From: an uncultured Aquimonas sp.
GTDB lineage: Bacteria > Pseudomonadota > Gammaproteobacteria > Xanthomonadales > Xanthomonadaceae
Length of the DNA: 64,000 nucleotides
Direction of reading: 5' to 3'
Assembly (NCBI RefSeq): GCF_937888285.1
Contig: NZ_CALART010000032.1
Location: 1 to 64,000, forward strand
The notes under the pieces were generated by a model. The model had not been told where the DNA came from and did not search any database. It saw only the letters and a list, made by a program, of their open reading frames with translations. The translations under genes were made by a program, and so were the position numbers. Below, one piece after another: positions 1 to 8,399 of the stretch (positions within the stretch are counted from its first letter, which is position 1; every line of letters begins with the position of its first letter).

Positions 1-532
1 CGCGAGTGTGCCCCCTCTCCCCAACCCCTCTCCCACGGGGGGAGAGGGGCTCAACAGCAGCCAAAGCTCTGCACGCAGCCTGCGGCCTGCACCCAGCTTG
101 CGGGTCGCGCGCTCGCCTATACGCCGGCGAGTAGGCTTGACCTGAAAGAGAGTGTCTACAAGCAGCTGGTCTTGGCGGAGGCGGGCGACATTTACAGGGG
201 CGGTTGAGGGGGCTGTATCTTGAGAGCAACACCGTTCCATGCTCGCATCGCAGGCCTTGCTTCGCCCACAGCCCGAGTCGCCAGCGCGCTGGCTGCCAGG
301 TTCGTCTCCCGCGGTGTGATGGGAGCGGCGTCCTTCAACGGGGCCTTCCGCATCGAGGCCAGGCCGAGCGCAGATCCGCTGCCTCGAAGCGCCACGCGAC
401 GTCCCGCTCCCTACGCCCGCAGCGGTTTCGAGGTATGAGCCCGACGGAAGACATGCCCGTCGCGCGGCGCGCGCAGTCTAGCGCTGCAACGCTGTGGCAT
501 CCTCGCGTCTTTCGCGTATCCGGGGTTGATCG
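1..532. other. Unassigned left edge, no convincing gene
   Basis: No open frame here has recognisable protein features. The short overlapping frames on both strands are what high GC content produces by chance. The only structure I can see is the hairpin repeat at 25-49. Because the window starts here, the 3' end of a gene to the left could be involved, but no frame entering from base 1 looks coding. Confidence 0.5.
25..49. repeat. Intergenic hairpin repeat (10-bp perfect stem)
   Basis: Bases 25-34 (CCCCTCTCCC) pair perfectly with 40-49 (GGGAGAGGGG) around a 5-nt loop. There is no T-run after it, so it is not a classic intrinsic terminator. C-rich/G-rich intergenic hairpins of this kind are common dispersed repeats in xanthomonads and relatives (from memory). 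Confidence 0.6.
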
Positions 533-757
533 ATGCCGCTGAGCTGGAACGAGATCAAGGACCGCGCCCTGCGCTTCTCGCGCGACTGGGCGCAGCGGTC
601 GCCGGAAGACGCCGAGGCCAAGAAGCTCGGCAGTGACGCCGACTGCGTCACTTTTCTGTTCAAACGCTACCAGGCCCTGACAAGCCTTCTATCCACGGAG
701 AAGCCGAAGCGCGGGCGCGCCAAGGCCAGCGCTGCACAGGTGGACGGCGCTGCGTGA
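533..757 (+). pseudogene. MmeI-like restriction-methylation protein, internally deleted remnant
   Basis: This 74-codon frame looks like the two ends of a roughly 900-residue protein joined together. Residues 1-30 (MPLSWNEIKDRALRF..., ending EDAEAK) match the N-terminus of MmeI-type class I SAM-dependent DNA methyltransferase/endonucleases as I remember it. Residues about 34-65 (SDADCVTFLFKRYQALTSLL followed by a Lys/Arg-rich tail) match the extreme C-terminus of the same family. The helicase-like spacer, methyltransferase motifs (F-x-G-x-G, NPPY) and target-recognition domain are all missing. An in-frame internal deletion is the simplest reading. The product cannot be active. The stop overlaps the next start (GTGA at 754-757), so the downstream gene was probably its operon partner. 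The alternative is an unrelated small protein with chance similarity. Confidence 0.62.
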
Positions 758-1476
758 GCGCAAGCGCTGACAACCCCTGGCGAGCGCTGCCAGTCGCGGC
801 ACCCTTCGTGCCGACCTGCGATGCACCTTGGCTGCCGCTGCTGCAGTCGCGCGTGGTGGAACGCGACGAGGAGAGCGCGAGCGCGGCGCTGGACCTCGAT
901 CTGCAGCCCGAGCCCTTCTTCGGTCCACACGAGGCACCCGTGGTGGTGCTGCTCTTGAACCCGGGTTTGGGCGATGACGATGCCCGCCATCATTTGCGCG
1001 GTGAGTTCACCCTCGCGCTGCGGGCGCATCTCCAGAGCGAGGGGGGCGCGCCGCACTTCCACCTGCTCGACCCGAGCCGCGGCCCCGGCCATCGCTGGTG
1101 GCTGCGCCAGGTTGGGCCCGTGCTCAAGGCGTCCGATTGCAGCGTCGAACAGCTGGCTGCACGTCTGCTGAGCATCGAGTTCTTCCCCTACCACTCGCGC
1201 TCCTTCGCCCACGCCCATCTGCGCCTGCCCTCGCAGCGCTTCGGCTTCGAGCTGCTGCAGCGGGCGATGCGACGCAGTGCGCTGCTGCTGTGCATGCGCG
1301 GCTATCGCTACTGGTGCGGCGCGGTGCCCGAGCTTGCGAGCTATGCGGGTGTGCTGCGGCCGAAGAACCCGCGCTCGGCGTCGCTGAGCGCGGGCAATCT
1401 TGGGGCGGAGGGTTTTGCGCGTGTGCTGCGCGCGCTTGATGTGGGAAGTGCTGCTATGCAAGCGCGAGGCTTCTGA
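754..1476 (+). CDS. Conserved protein of unknown function (LNPG / FFPYHS motifs)
   Basis: This is a 240-residue soluble protein starting at GTG, overlapping the upstream remnant by four bases, so translational coupling is likely. I recognise the family as a widespread hypothetical group. It starts with a D-N-P-W-R block, has a hydrophobic strand ending L-L-L-N-P-G (about residues 66-72), then L-L-D-P...G-P-G-H-R-W-W, F-F-P-Y-H-S-R-S-F-A-H (about 146-156) and a late M-R-G-Y-R-Y-W. The order strand + NPG, then FPYHS, then a late aromatic motif loosely recalls the uracil-DNA glycosylase fold, but no catalytic residue can be assigned with confidence. Position beside a restriction-modification scar and a GIY-YIG gene suggests an accessory DNA-related role (inference). 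There is no signal peptide or membrane segment. Confidence 0.75.
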   Translation: MSASADNPWRALPVAAPFVPTCDAPWLPLLQSRVVERDEESASAALDLDLQPEPFFGPHEAPVVVLLLNPGLGDDDARHHLRGEFTLALRAHLQSEGGAPHFHLLDPSRGPGHRWWLRQVGPVLKASDCSVEQLAARLLSIEFFPYHSRSFAHAHLRLPSQRFGFELLQRAMRRSALLLCMRGYRYWCGAVPELASYAGVLRPKNPRSASLSAGNLGAEGFARVLRALDVGSAAMQARGF

Positions 1477-1861
1477 ATGGAAACCGGCGAGCAGGTGTTC
1501 GCGCCGCTGGCTCAGGCAGTCTCTATCGCCCTGACGCGCGAAGCTGGGCCGCGCTGCGCTTGTTGGCGCCAACCCATGAAGACCTCGCCACGCTGCAGTG
1601 CCCGGGTAGGTCGGGACAGGCCAAAGGCGCGTCCCAACATCGCACTCTCGCAGCTCGCCGCAGACTGGCTCTGGAAACGCGCTACATCCAAGGAGGGCGC
1701 CGTGACCTTCCCCCGTACGTCCAGAACGCTTCTGGGTATGAGCCAGACGGTGCATGCCACGGCGAACCCCGAGCGTAGCCCATGTATGTGATCCAGAGGG
1801 ATGAAAGAGAATTGCGCAGCAGACGCGCGGGCCGGGCTGTTTATCGCGGGACTGCCTGCGC
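1477..1861. other. Unassigned 385-bp gap
   Basis: A 104-codon frame starts immediately after the upstream stop (ATG 1477), but its composition is Arg/Ala/Ser-rich with no domain, strand pattern or membrane segment, and it has no ribosome-binding site beyond coupling. It may be a decayed part of the same accessory patch. I see no terminator or promoter that I would defend. Confidence 0.4.
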
Positions 1862-2275
1862 ATGAATGGCAGCGAGTCGGCCCGCTTCAGGCTCGAACAC
1901 ATCGGCTTCCGCGTCGTGGGTGAATGGCTGCTGGAGGAAGACACGCTGCGCTGCGTGCTGACTGAGTGCGCTGCCAGCACGCACATCCTGTATGCCTTTC
2001 TGCTGGAGGGCGAGGTGGTCTACGTCGGCAAGACCGTGCTTCCGCTCAAGCGACGCCTGTACAGCTACCAGAAACCGGGGCCGACGCAATCGACCAACAT
2101 CAAGGGCAATGCCCTCGTTCGCGATGCGTTGTCGCTCGGGCGGCGCGTCGAAGTGCTCGCCCTGCCGGACAACGGTCTGCTGCATTACGGCGGCTTTCAC
2201 TTGAACCTGGCGGCGGGTCTGGAAGACAGCCTGCTCGCGACCCTCAAGCCCGCTTGGAATCGCAGCGGCGTCTGA
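1862..2275 (+). CDS. GIY-YIG nuclease family protein
   Basis: This 137-residue protein has the GIY-YIG core. The first strand is I-L-Y-A-F-L-L-E-G-E-V, then V-V-Y-V-G-K-T (about residues 55-61, the YIG half). The helix L-K-R-R-L-Y-S-Y follows, carrying the conserved Arg. A Glu in G-L-E-D-S-L-L-A (about 121) sits where the metal-binding Glu belongs, and the chain ends K-P-A-W-N, as in homing and restriction-associated members. A single stand-alone domain of this size fits small GIY-YIG proteins found next to restriction-modification genes. It probably cleaves or nicks DNA (family knowledge), but substrate and partner are unknown. The neighbouring MmeI scar suggests it is a leftover of a defence locus. 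Start ATG 1862 has no strong ribosome-binding site. Confidence 0.75.
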   Translation: MNGSESARFRLEHIGFRVVGEWLLEEDTLRCVLTECAASTHILYAFLLEGEVVYVGKTVLPLKRRLYSYQKPGPTQSTNIKGNALVRDALSLGRRVEVLALPDNGLLHYGGFHLNLAAGLEDSLLATLKPAWNRSGV

Positions 2276-2362
2276 GCGGCGCTCTCGGCATCCCATCCTT
2301 GGCGCGGGATTCAGGCTGGTCGAGCGGCGGGCAGGGTAAGCGACGGGCGGAATTCAGCTCGT

Positions 2363-2380
2363 GGTGGGCCAGGGCCCACC
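2363..2380. repeat. Short intergenic palindrome
   Basis: GGTGGGCC (2363-2370) pairs perfectly with GGCCCACC (2373-2380) across a 2-nt loop and is followed by CTATG. It lies downstream of two convergent genes (GIY-YIG ending 2275, M28 peptidase ending 2486), where a bidirectional stop or RNA-stabilising hairpin would be useful. The stem-then-CTA(C/T)G layout resembles the boxes of the arrays at 6089 and 29682, though the loop is different. Confidence 0.5.
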
Positions 2381-2485
2381 CTATGTGTGCGGGATCCCGT
2401 GAGCTCGAACGCGGGGCCGGCTCTCCTGCGACTTGGGCCAGGCTTGGCGCTTATCGCGAGTGGCCCCGGCGCAACGACGACGCGC

Positions 2486-4168
2486 TCAGTCGGCGCGCGT
2501 GTCGCCGCTGCCCGACGCCTTGTGACGCGCGCCGTCGGTTTTCGCGCGCTCGGCGGCGAACTCGCTGTCGGGGTTCCAGCTCGGCCAGTCGCTGCTGTTG
2601 GCGATGTCTTCGATCAGGCGGTACACGGTCGTCGTGTCGAGCGTGGGGCCGCGCATGTCCCAGCTGTCGTTGTATTCGTCGGCGGGCTGGTGGTAGCGCT
2701 CGGCGAAGTACTTGGCGCGCGCGGCCTTGCCGGCGTCGATGCCGCCCTCGAGCAGGTCGGTGCCGGGCCCCAGCGTGAGCGCGGGCACGCCGGCGCGGGC
2801 GAAGGCGAAGTGGTCGGCGCGGTAGAACATGCCGGCCTCCAGGTTCGGATCGGGCGAGCGCAGGCGGCCGTCGATGGCGGCCGCCGCGTCCAGGCTGCGC
2901 TCCAGCGACACCTTGCCGAGCCCCCAGGAGGAGATGTCGCGGGTCGGGCCGTCCGGGCTCCACATCTCCATGTTGATCACCGCGGCGGTGGTGGCCAGCG
3001 GTCGCAGCGGGTGGGCGGCGTAGTACTGTGCGCCCAGCAGGCCGTTTTCCTCGGCCGTCAGGGCGAGGAAGAGCAGGCTGCGCGCCGGGCGTTCGCCGGT
3101 GCTGAACACGCGCGCGAGTTCGATCATCGAGGCCAGTGCGGTGGCATTGTCGACCGCGCCATTGATGATGGTGTCGCCGCTGGCATCGGCGTTGGGGGTG
3201 ATACCGAAGTGGTCCCAGTGGCCGGAGACGATCACGGTCTCCCCGGCCTGGTCGCCGCCGCGCAGCAGGCCCGCGACATTGCGGCTGACGATCTGCGCGT
3301 GCTGCACGTCGAAGGCGATGCTGAGTGAAGCGCCTTCGATGGCGTGGGCCTTGAACTCCGGCTGCTGGGCGGCGCGCTTGGCGGCCTCGAAATCAAGGCC
3401 GGCATCGGCGAACAGCTGCACCGCCAGCGCGCGCTGCATCCAGCCGCGCATGCGCAGGTGATGGCGCTCGGCGTCGGCGCGCACGATGTCGTACTGCGGG
3501 CCGTTGCGACCATTGCGCACCGTTGCCCAGGGGTAGGCCGCCGGCGCGTCCTCGTGGACGATCAGCACGCCGGCCGCACCACGCCGCGCGGCTTCCTCGT
3601 ACTTGTAGGTCCAGCGACCGTAGTAGGTCATGGCGCGGCCGCCGAAGCGGCCTTCGCCGGCCTCGAAATCCGGATCGTTGACCAGCACGACCAGCAGCTT
3701 GCCGCGTACGTCGAGCTCGCCGAAGTCGTCCCAGTCGAGCTCCGGCGCATGCACGCCATAGCCCGCGAACACCAGCGGCACGTCCTTCAGTTCGACGCGA
3801 GCGGCCGGGTGCAGGCTTTCAACCGCGATGTCCTCGCTGTTGACCAGGGCGCGCGTCTGTTCCTTGACGCGCAGGGTCGCCGCGACTGCACCCTGAACCT
3901 CGCTGCGCACCAGGCTGACACGCTGCGTCCAGCTGCCGTCGTCGCCGGCCGGCTCAAGACCGGCTTTTGCGAAGGCATCCTGCAGATAGGCGACGGTCTT
4001 GTCTTCGCCGGGCGTGGCGATGGCGCGGCCTTCGAAGTCATCCGATGCCAGCACGCGGATGTGTTCGGCCAGTCGATCGGGCTGGATGCCGCCGCCCGGC
4101 AGATCAGCGGCCAGTGCCAGGGTGCAGGCGAGCGCCAGCGGTATGGCGATCAGACGATGGGCTTTCAT
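2486..4168 (-). CDS. Exported M28 family zinc aminopeptidase with PA domain
   Basis: This 560-residue exported hydrolase removes N-terminal residues from peptides. A signal peptide (about residues 1-21, ending A-L-A-A) directs it to the periplasm or outside. A protease-associated (PA) domain spans about 125-280. The M28 catalytic core follows, with visible zinc ligands and catalytic residues: His317 and Asp319 in G-H-W-D-H, Asp340 in G-A-V-D-N-A, the Glu pair 373-374 in T-A-E-E-N-G, Glu401 in I-N-M-E-M (many relatives have Asp here), and His493 in Y-H-Q-P-A-D. Length is normal for PA-containing M28 peptidases. It is transcribed alone and diverges from the small secreted protein at 4396. Start ATG 4168 gives a clean signal peptide. 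Substrate specificity cannot be read from the sequence. Confidence 0.92.
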   Translation of the reverse strand: MKAHRLIAIPLALACTLALAADLPGGGIQPDRLAEHIRVLASDDFEGRAIATPGEDKTVAYLQDAFAKAGLEPAGDDGSWTQRVSLVRSEVQGAVAATLRVKEQTRALVNSEDIAVESLHPAARVELKDVPLVFAGYGVHAPELDWDDFGELDVRGKLLVVLVNDPDFEAGEGRFGGRAMTYYGRWTYKYEEAARRGAAGVLIVHEDAPAAYPWATVRNGRNGPQYDIVRADAERHHLRMRGWMQRALAVQLFADAGLDFEAAKRAAQQPEFKAHAIEGASLSIAFDVQHAQIVSRNVAGLLRGGDQAGETVIVSGHWDHFGITPNADASGDTIINGAVDNATALASMIELARVFSTGERPARSLLFLALTAEENGLLGAQYYAAHPLRPLATTAAVINMEMWSPDGPTRDISSWGLGKVSLERSLDAAAAIDGRLRSPDPNLEAGMFYRADHFAFARAGVPALTLGPGTDLLEGGIDAGKAARAKYFAERYHQPADEYNDSWDMRGPTLDTTTVYRLIEDIANSSDWPSWNPDSEFAAERAKTDGARHKASGSGDTRAD

Positions 4169-4395
4169 GGTGGCTCCGTATTGCTCGCGACGCTGATGAT
4201 AGGACGCCGGGCGCCGTACCGGGACGGCGTTCGCTCAGGCGTTCGCGGGGCCGTGCTTCGCGCGGGGATTCCGTTGGGCGAACCGCGGACGCCTGGCGCT
4301 GCCGCAGCTCGCGCGTGGCCGAGTTCTTGCTTGTCGGCAGTCGCGTACGTTGGGACGGTGTGTCCCGCACGGCGCTGGGCTTCAGGAGAACACCC

Positions 4396-4710
4396 ATGCG
4401 TGGACTGTTGTGCACTCTGGCGCTGATGATGGCGTCGCCGGCTGCTTTCGCCGAGTACGCCTTTCAGATCGAAAACAACACGGACCAGAAGATCGTCGCC
4501 ATCGTGGTTTCCGAAGACGGCGACGACTGGGGTGCCTTCGATATCGGCAGCGGCATCGATGCGGGCGAGACCGCCGATCTGGTCTGGGATGCCAGCACTG
4601 ACGAAAGCGGCTGCAACTGGTACTTCATGGCGCGCTTCGAGGACGACAGCGACTCGGAGCTGGTCGCCTTCGATTTCTGCGATGACGAGCTGGTGATCCA
4701 GTTCAACTGA
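4396..4710 (+). CDS. Small secreted acidic protein of unknown function
   Basis: This 104-residue protein has a signal peptide (MRGLLCTLALMMASPAAFA), leaving a mature chain of about 85 residues rich in Asp and Glu. The body reads as a small beta-sandwich: F-Q-I-E-N-N-T-D, I-V-V-S-E-D-G-D-D-W-G, G-E-T-A-D-L-V-W-D, and a final D-F-C-D-D-E-L-V-I-Q-F. Two cysteines (in S-G-C-N-W and D-F-C-D) may form a disulfide. Homologues occur in xanthomonads and, as I recall, are sometimes mislabelled argininosuccinate lyase; nothing here supports that enzyme. A good ribosome-binding site (AGGAGA, 4384-4389) sets the start. It diverges from the M28 gene and is followed at 264 bp by the DUF4344 protease. Function unknown. 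Confidence 0.85.
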   Translation: MRGLLCTLALMMASPAAFAEYAFQIENNTDQKIVAIVVSEDGDDWGAFDIGSGIDAGETADLVWDASTDESGCNWYFMARFEDDSDSELVAFDFCDDELVIQFN

Positions 4711-4973
4711 GGCCCAAGCCCGGGCATGGCGACCGCGCACCTGAGGCGCAGGGCCTGTACCGGCCCTGTGCCTGTCGGCCATCGGCCCGGTCGCAAGACG
4801 ATCGGCTGCACGCGTTCGGACAGCGGCGCCGATCTTGCTGCGCCGGCAGGAACGGGCGCGGTGGTCAGCGGAAGTCCAGCGTGTCGGGGACGCCGCACCA
4901 GGGACGCACGAGCGCATCGAAGCGCCGGCGCGCGTCCGCGATCGACACTTGGCAGAACACAGGACATGCACCC

Positions 4974-5987
4974 ATGCGGAGCTCTTTGAGGTGCCTCGGC
5001 GCAGCGCTTCTGAGTGCTGGGCTCTCGCCGTGGCCGGCACAGGCCGAAGGCCTGCACATCGGCGCGCCCCAGTACGAGTCCGCCGTCATGGGCGCGGAGG
5101 CCGAACGCCTGCGCCGCAGCGGTCATCTCGAAGCCGTGGTGCGCGCCCTGAACGCGCAGCTTCGGCTGCCGCAGCGCGTGACCGTGCGCTTGATCGAATG
5201 CGGCGAGTCCAACGCCTACTACGATCCCGGCAGCCGCGAGATCCAGATGTGCCTGGAGCTGATGGAGGACATGGCCACGGTCCTCGATGGCCAGTTCGAG
5301 GAGGCCTCGGTCGAGGAGGATGCTCTGAGCGGTGCCTGGCTGGGCACCCTGCTGCACGAGCTTGGGCACGCCCTGGTGGACGTGCTGGAGCTGCCGATCA
5401 CTGGCCGCGAGGAAGACGTGGTCGATCAGCTGTCCGCGTGGATGCTGATCCAGTCGGGCGACGCCGACGCCGTACTCGGCTACGCGGCGACCTACTACTC
5501 CGAGGACCGCGAGGCGGATGCTTCGGAGTTCGCCGGCGTGCACGCGCTGAACGAGCAGCGCTACTACAACCTGCTGTGCTGGGCGTACGGCAGTGATCCC
5601 GAAGCGGGTGCGGAACTCACCCAGTCCTGGCTGCTGCCGGAAGACCGCGCCGCGCTGTGCGAGGACGAGTACGCCCAGATGGACCGCGCCTGGTCGCGCC
5701 TGCTGCGCGACCACCTGAAGCAACCCATCGCGCAGCTGCGGATGCCCAGGCCGAACGCCAGCGGAATCCTGTTTGGCGACGAGGATTCGCCCGTCCTCGC
5801 GACCGGCGCCGAAGCCACCGAAGCACCGTCGAAGGACAGCGTGACCCGGGTAGGGGGCATCGCCGATCGTACGGCGCCACAGGCACCGGCCACTCTCGGC
5901 CGCATCGAGAAGATCCGCAGTGGCAGCCCAGTCGAGCGCGAGGCCGATCTGCGGCGTCCGATCAACCATCGCGACGAACGCGACTGA
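4974..5987 (+). CDS. Exported DUF4344-family metallopeptidase
   Basis: This 337-residue exported protein has signal peptide MRSSLRCLGA... ending P-A-Q-A. Zinc-binding HELGH lies at residues 128-132 and is followed by V-D-V-L-E-L-P-I-T-G-R-E-E-D, the hallmark of the DUF4344 putative metallopeptidases; one of the acidic residues about 15 positions on is the likely third ligand. A V-D-Q-L-S-A-W-M-L helix follows. The last 80 residues are low-complexity and Pro/Ala/Thr-rich, longer than I expect for the family. An in-frame upstream ATG at 4881 would add 31 residues in front of the signal peptide; the AGGA at 4961-4964 supports 4974. Substrate unknown. The gene ends 101 bp before the first repeat box of the array. 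Confidence 0.85.
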   Translation: MRSSLRCLGAALLSAGLSPWPAQAEGLHIGAPQYESAVMGAEAERLRRSGHLEAVVRALNAQLRLPQRVTVRLIECGESNAYYDPGSREIQMCLELMEDMATVLDGQFEEASVEEDALSGAWLGTLLHELGHALVDVLELPITGREEDVVDQLSAWMLIQSGDADAVLGYAATYYSEDREADASEFAGVHALNEQRYYNLLCWAYGSDPEAGAELTQSWLLPEDRAALCEDEYAQMDRAWSRLLRDHLKQPIAQLRMPRPNASGILFGDEDSPVLATGAEATEAPSKDSVTRVGGIADRTAPQAPATLGRIEKIRSGSPVEREADLRRPINHRDERD

Positions 5988-6088
5988 ATCCACCGGTGCT
6001 GCCTGGCCCGGCGAGTGCGCGAACGTGGGGCGAGCTGGTCGCGGATGCGGGTTGGCCCGGCAACTACGCGAACCTGAGGCGAGCTTAT

Positions 6089-6815
6089 GGCGGATGCGCT
6101 GCGCTTATCCGCCCTACGAGTACGAGTGACGCGGTGCCCCAACCGAAGCCTCAGACCGGTGTGCGCGTAGGGGACATAAGCGCAGCGCATGTACCGGAAC
6201 CCGCGACAGGCCCGAGTTCGAGCGAGGAGGACGTGGGAAGTCCCGCGTTTCCGCCAGTCGATGGCGGCTGCGCGGAGCTTGTCCGCCCTACGAATACGAG
6301 TGACGCGGTGCCCCAACCGAAGCCTCAGACCGGTGTGCGCGTAGGGGACATAAGCGCAGCGCATGTACCGGAACCCGCGACAGGCCCGAGTTCGAGCGAG
6401 GAGGACGTGGGAAGTCCCGCGTTTCCGCCAGTCGATGGCGGCTGCGCGGAGCTTGTCCGCCCTACGAATACGAGTGACGCGGTGCCCCAACCGAAGCCTC
6501 AGACCGGTGTGCGCGTAGGGGACATAAGCGCAGCGCATGTACCGGAACCCGCGACAGGCCCGAGTTCGAGCGAGGAGGTCGCGTGAAGTCCCGCGTTTCC
6601 GCCAGCCGATGGCGGATGCGCGGAGCTTGTCCGCCCTACGAGTACGAGTGACGCGGCGCCCCAACCGAAGCCTCAGACCCCTGTTCGCGTAGGGTACATA
6701 AGCGCAGCGCATGTACCGGAACCCGCCACAGGTCCGAGTTCAGGCGATCAGGTTGCCAGCGCCTCCGCGTCTCCACCGCCGCGCTGGCGGATGCGCTGCG
6801 TCAATCCGCCCTGCG
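6089..6815. repeat. Tandem array of paired hairpin repeats, 174-bp period
   Basis: There are four tandem copies with an exact 174-bp period (box A starts at 6089, 6263, 6437 and 6611), plus a fifth box A alone at 6786-6815. Each unit holds two 30-nt boxes in inverted orientation. Box A is stem GGCGGAT, 11-nt loop GCGCTGCGCTT, stem ATCCGCC, then CTACG. Box B, on the minus strand at 6166, 6340, 6514 and 6688, is stem GGTACAT, the same loop, stem ATGTACC, then CTACG. A 47-nt linker joins A to B. The middle copies have stem mismatches; A1, A5 and B4 are perfect. The array fills the space between two convergent genes and its last box ends 5 bp from the stop of the PaaK-like gene, so it may serve as a bidirectional terminator. 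The box A motif is a dispersed intergenic repeat in gammaproteobacteria (from memory). Confidence 0.93.
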
Positions 6816-6819
6816 GTCG

Positions 6820-8289
6820 CTATGGTTCCTTGGCAGGGCCATCCACCCGACAGGGCTCCAGGCGCAGCACTCGCTGCAGCTTGCCGCTGCGGCCGAGCAG
6901 GGGGGCGCAGCCGAGTCGACCCTCGACCCGTACCTGGCCCAGCCCGCGCGCGCTCAGCCACTGCCTCAGCGCGCTGCGCGCACGCCGCAGCGCCTGACCA
7001 TCGGAGGTGTGCAGCTGCAGGCGCAGGTGCTGCGGCCCGGTCTGTACCAGCTGGTAGTCGAACAGTCCGGCCTCGTCCTCGATCACGGTGCTGAGCGCCA
7101 GCGGCAGCAGGCCTTGAGTCGCGCCCTTCCGGTCGAGCAGCTGCAGGGTGTCGTCCTCGCGGCCCTGCACTTCGATCAGCGGCAGGCGGTTGCCGCAGCT
7201 GCAGGGCTCGCCGGTGATGCGAACGCGATCGCCGAGCGCGTAGCGGATGAGGGGCTGCACGTGGTTGGCCAGGTTGGTCAGCAGGGTGGTGTGTGGCCAG
7301 TCGCCGACCGGCACCGGGCGATGCTCGGCATCCACCGGCTCCAGGATCACCCAGTCAGCGTTCAGATGCAGGCCGCCGGCGGCGCACTCGCTGGCGAGGC
7401 AGAAGAACTCCGAGGCGCCATAGCTGTTGCGTACGCGGCAGCCAAAGGCCTGCTCGATCCTTTCGCGCACAGCCGGTCGCAGGGTCTCGCCGCCGCACCA
7501 CAGCGCGCGCAGCGTCACCTGCAGACGACCGGCGCGCGCCTGCTCCGCCAGCAGCTCGGCTGCGGTCGGGTAGGTGGCCAGCACCTGTGGCCGCCAGTCA
7601 TTCAAGGCCTGAACAAGCGCGGCAAGTGGCCGCAGGATCGAGAAGGCGCGCAGCTGCGGCGCCAGCCAGGGCTGTGCTCTGCGCAGGCGTTCGAAGGCGG
7701 CGATGCTGGCGAAGTGGCCGCCGGTGGCGACCAGCAGGGCCATGCGCCCTCCTGCCGCCAGAGTGTTCCAGGCGCCGGCGCCGGCACCGCGCAGGCTTTC
7801 CAGCGCGTCATAGACGCACAGCGCCGCCCGATCCTGGACGAACCAGCCGGGCTGGCCGTGGGTGCCCGAGCTCTCCCAGACCTGCCAGCGACCGTCGATC
7901 AGTTCGCCGACCCGATCGGGCTGTCGCAGCCAGGTCTCGACCCTGCCGGCATCCAGGTCAGAACCGCAGAGGCCGGCCTCGAAGTCCGCCATCAGCTCGG
8001 CCCGGCTCAGTACCGGCAGCGACTGCAGATCAATCGGAGAGAAGGCGGGCAGGGACGGCAGGCGCCGTGCGTGCAGGCGGCTGTGCTGGCGCGCGTGATC
8101 GAGCAGACGGCGCAGCCGCGCATCGCGCAGCTGCGTCAGCGCCTCGGCCGACAGCTGCGGCGCCAGCAGGGCCGCGCAGTGCACCTGGGTCTGCTGAAGC
8201 GGCCACAGCGCCGCGTCGAACAGGCTCCAGGGATCCGGTAGGCGGACGGGCGTCATGGGCGGGCACCGACGCTGGGCGATGCCGGTCAA
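6820..8289 (-). CDS. PaaK-like phenylacetate-CoA ligase family adenylate-forming enzyme
   Basis: This 489-residue cytoplasmic enzyme of the ANL superfamily is closest in style to phenylacetate-CoA ligase. It would activate a carboxylic acid with ATP and pass it to CoA or another thiol. Visible motifs are the phosphate-binding loop S-S-G-T-H-G-Q-P-G (about residues 140-148), the adenine-binding N-S-Y-G-A-S-E (about 292-298), and the A7-like Y-A-L-G-D-R-V (about 352-358). A C-S-C-G-N cluster just after it is typical of PaaK relatives. The substrate cannot be deduced. TTG 8289 is preceded by GGGAG at a good distance; ATG 8256 is an alternative without a visible ribosome-binding site. It lies 110 bp downstream of the RND gene on the same strand and could share its transcript. 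Confidence 0.85.
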   Translation of the reverse strand: MTGIAQRRCPPMTPVRLPDPWSLFDAALWPLQQTQVHCAALLAPQLSAEALTQLRDARLRRLLDHARQHSRLHARRLPSLPAFSPIDLQSLPVLSRAELMADFEAGLCGSDLDAGRVETWLRQPDRVGELIDGRWQVWESSGTHGQPGWFVQDRAALCVYDALESLRGAGAGAWNTLAAGGRMALLVATGGHFASIAAFERLRRAQPWLAPQLRAFSILRPLAALVQALNDWRPQVLATYPTAAELLAEQARAGRLQVTLRALWCGGETLRPAVRERIEQAFGCRVRNSYGASEFFCLASECAAGGLHLNADWVILEPVDAEHRPVPVGDWPHTTLLTNLANHVQPLIRYALGDRVRITGEPCSCGNRLPLIEVQGREDDTLQLLDRKGATQGLLPLALSTVIEDEAGLFDYQLVQTGPQHLRLQLHTSDGQALRRARSALRQWLSARGLGQVRVEGRLGCAPLLGRSGKLQRVLRLEPCRVDGPAKEP

Positions 8290-8399
8290 TCTATCAGCTC
8301 CCTCGCTGGCGACGAGCGCGGCGGCGGCCGCGCTGCCGGCTCCCAGGCTTTGCAGTCACCGGTGCGGAGAACAGCGCCCTCCAGGCTGCGGCTGCGATC

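Noticed and set aside
1477..1791. Possible 104-aa gene after the 240-aa protein
   Set aside because: It starts right after a stop codon but has no recognisable fold or domain, and its composition matches random GC-rich sequence; kept only as an unassigned gap.
2387..4426. Plus-strand open frames opposite the M28 peptidase
   Set aside because: They are shadows of the minus-strand peptidase gene, which has all zinc ligands and a signal peptide.
5564..6712. Repetitive open frames through the first hairpin array (both strands)
   Set aside because: The 174-bp period is a multiple of 58 codons, so several frames stay open by repetition. The peptides are translations of hairpin boxes, and openness on both strands argues against coding.
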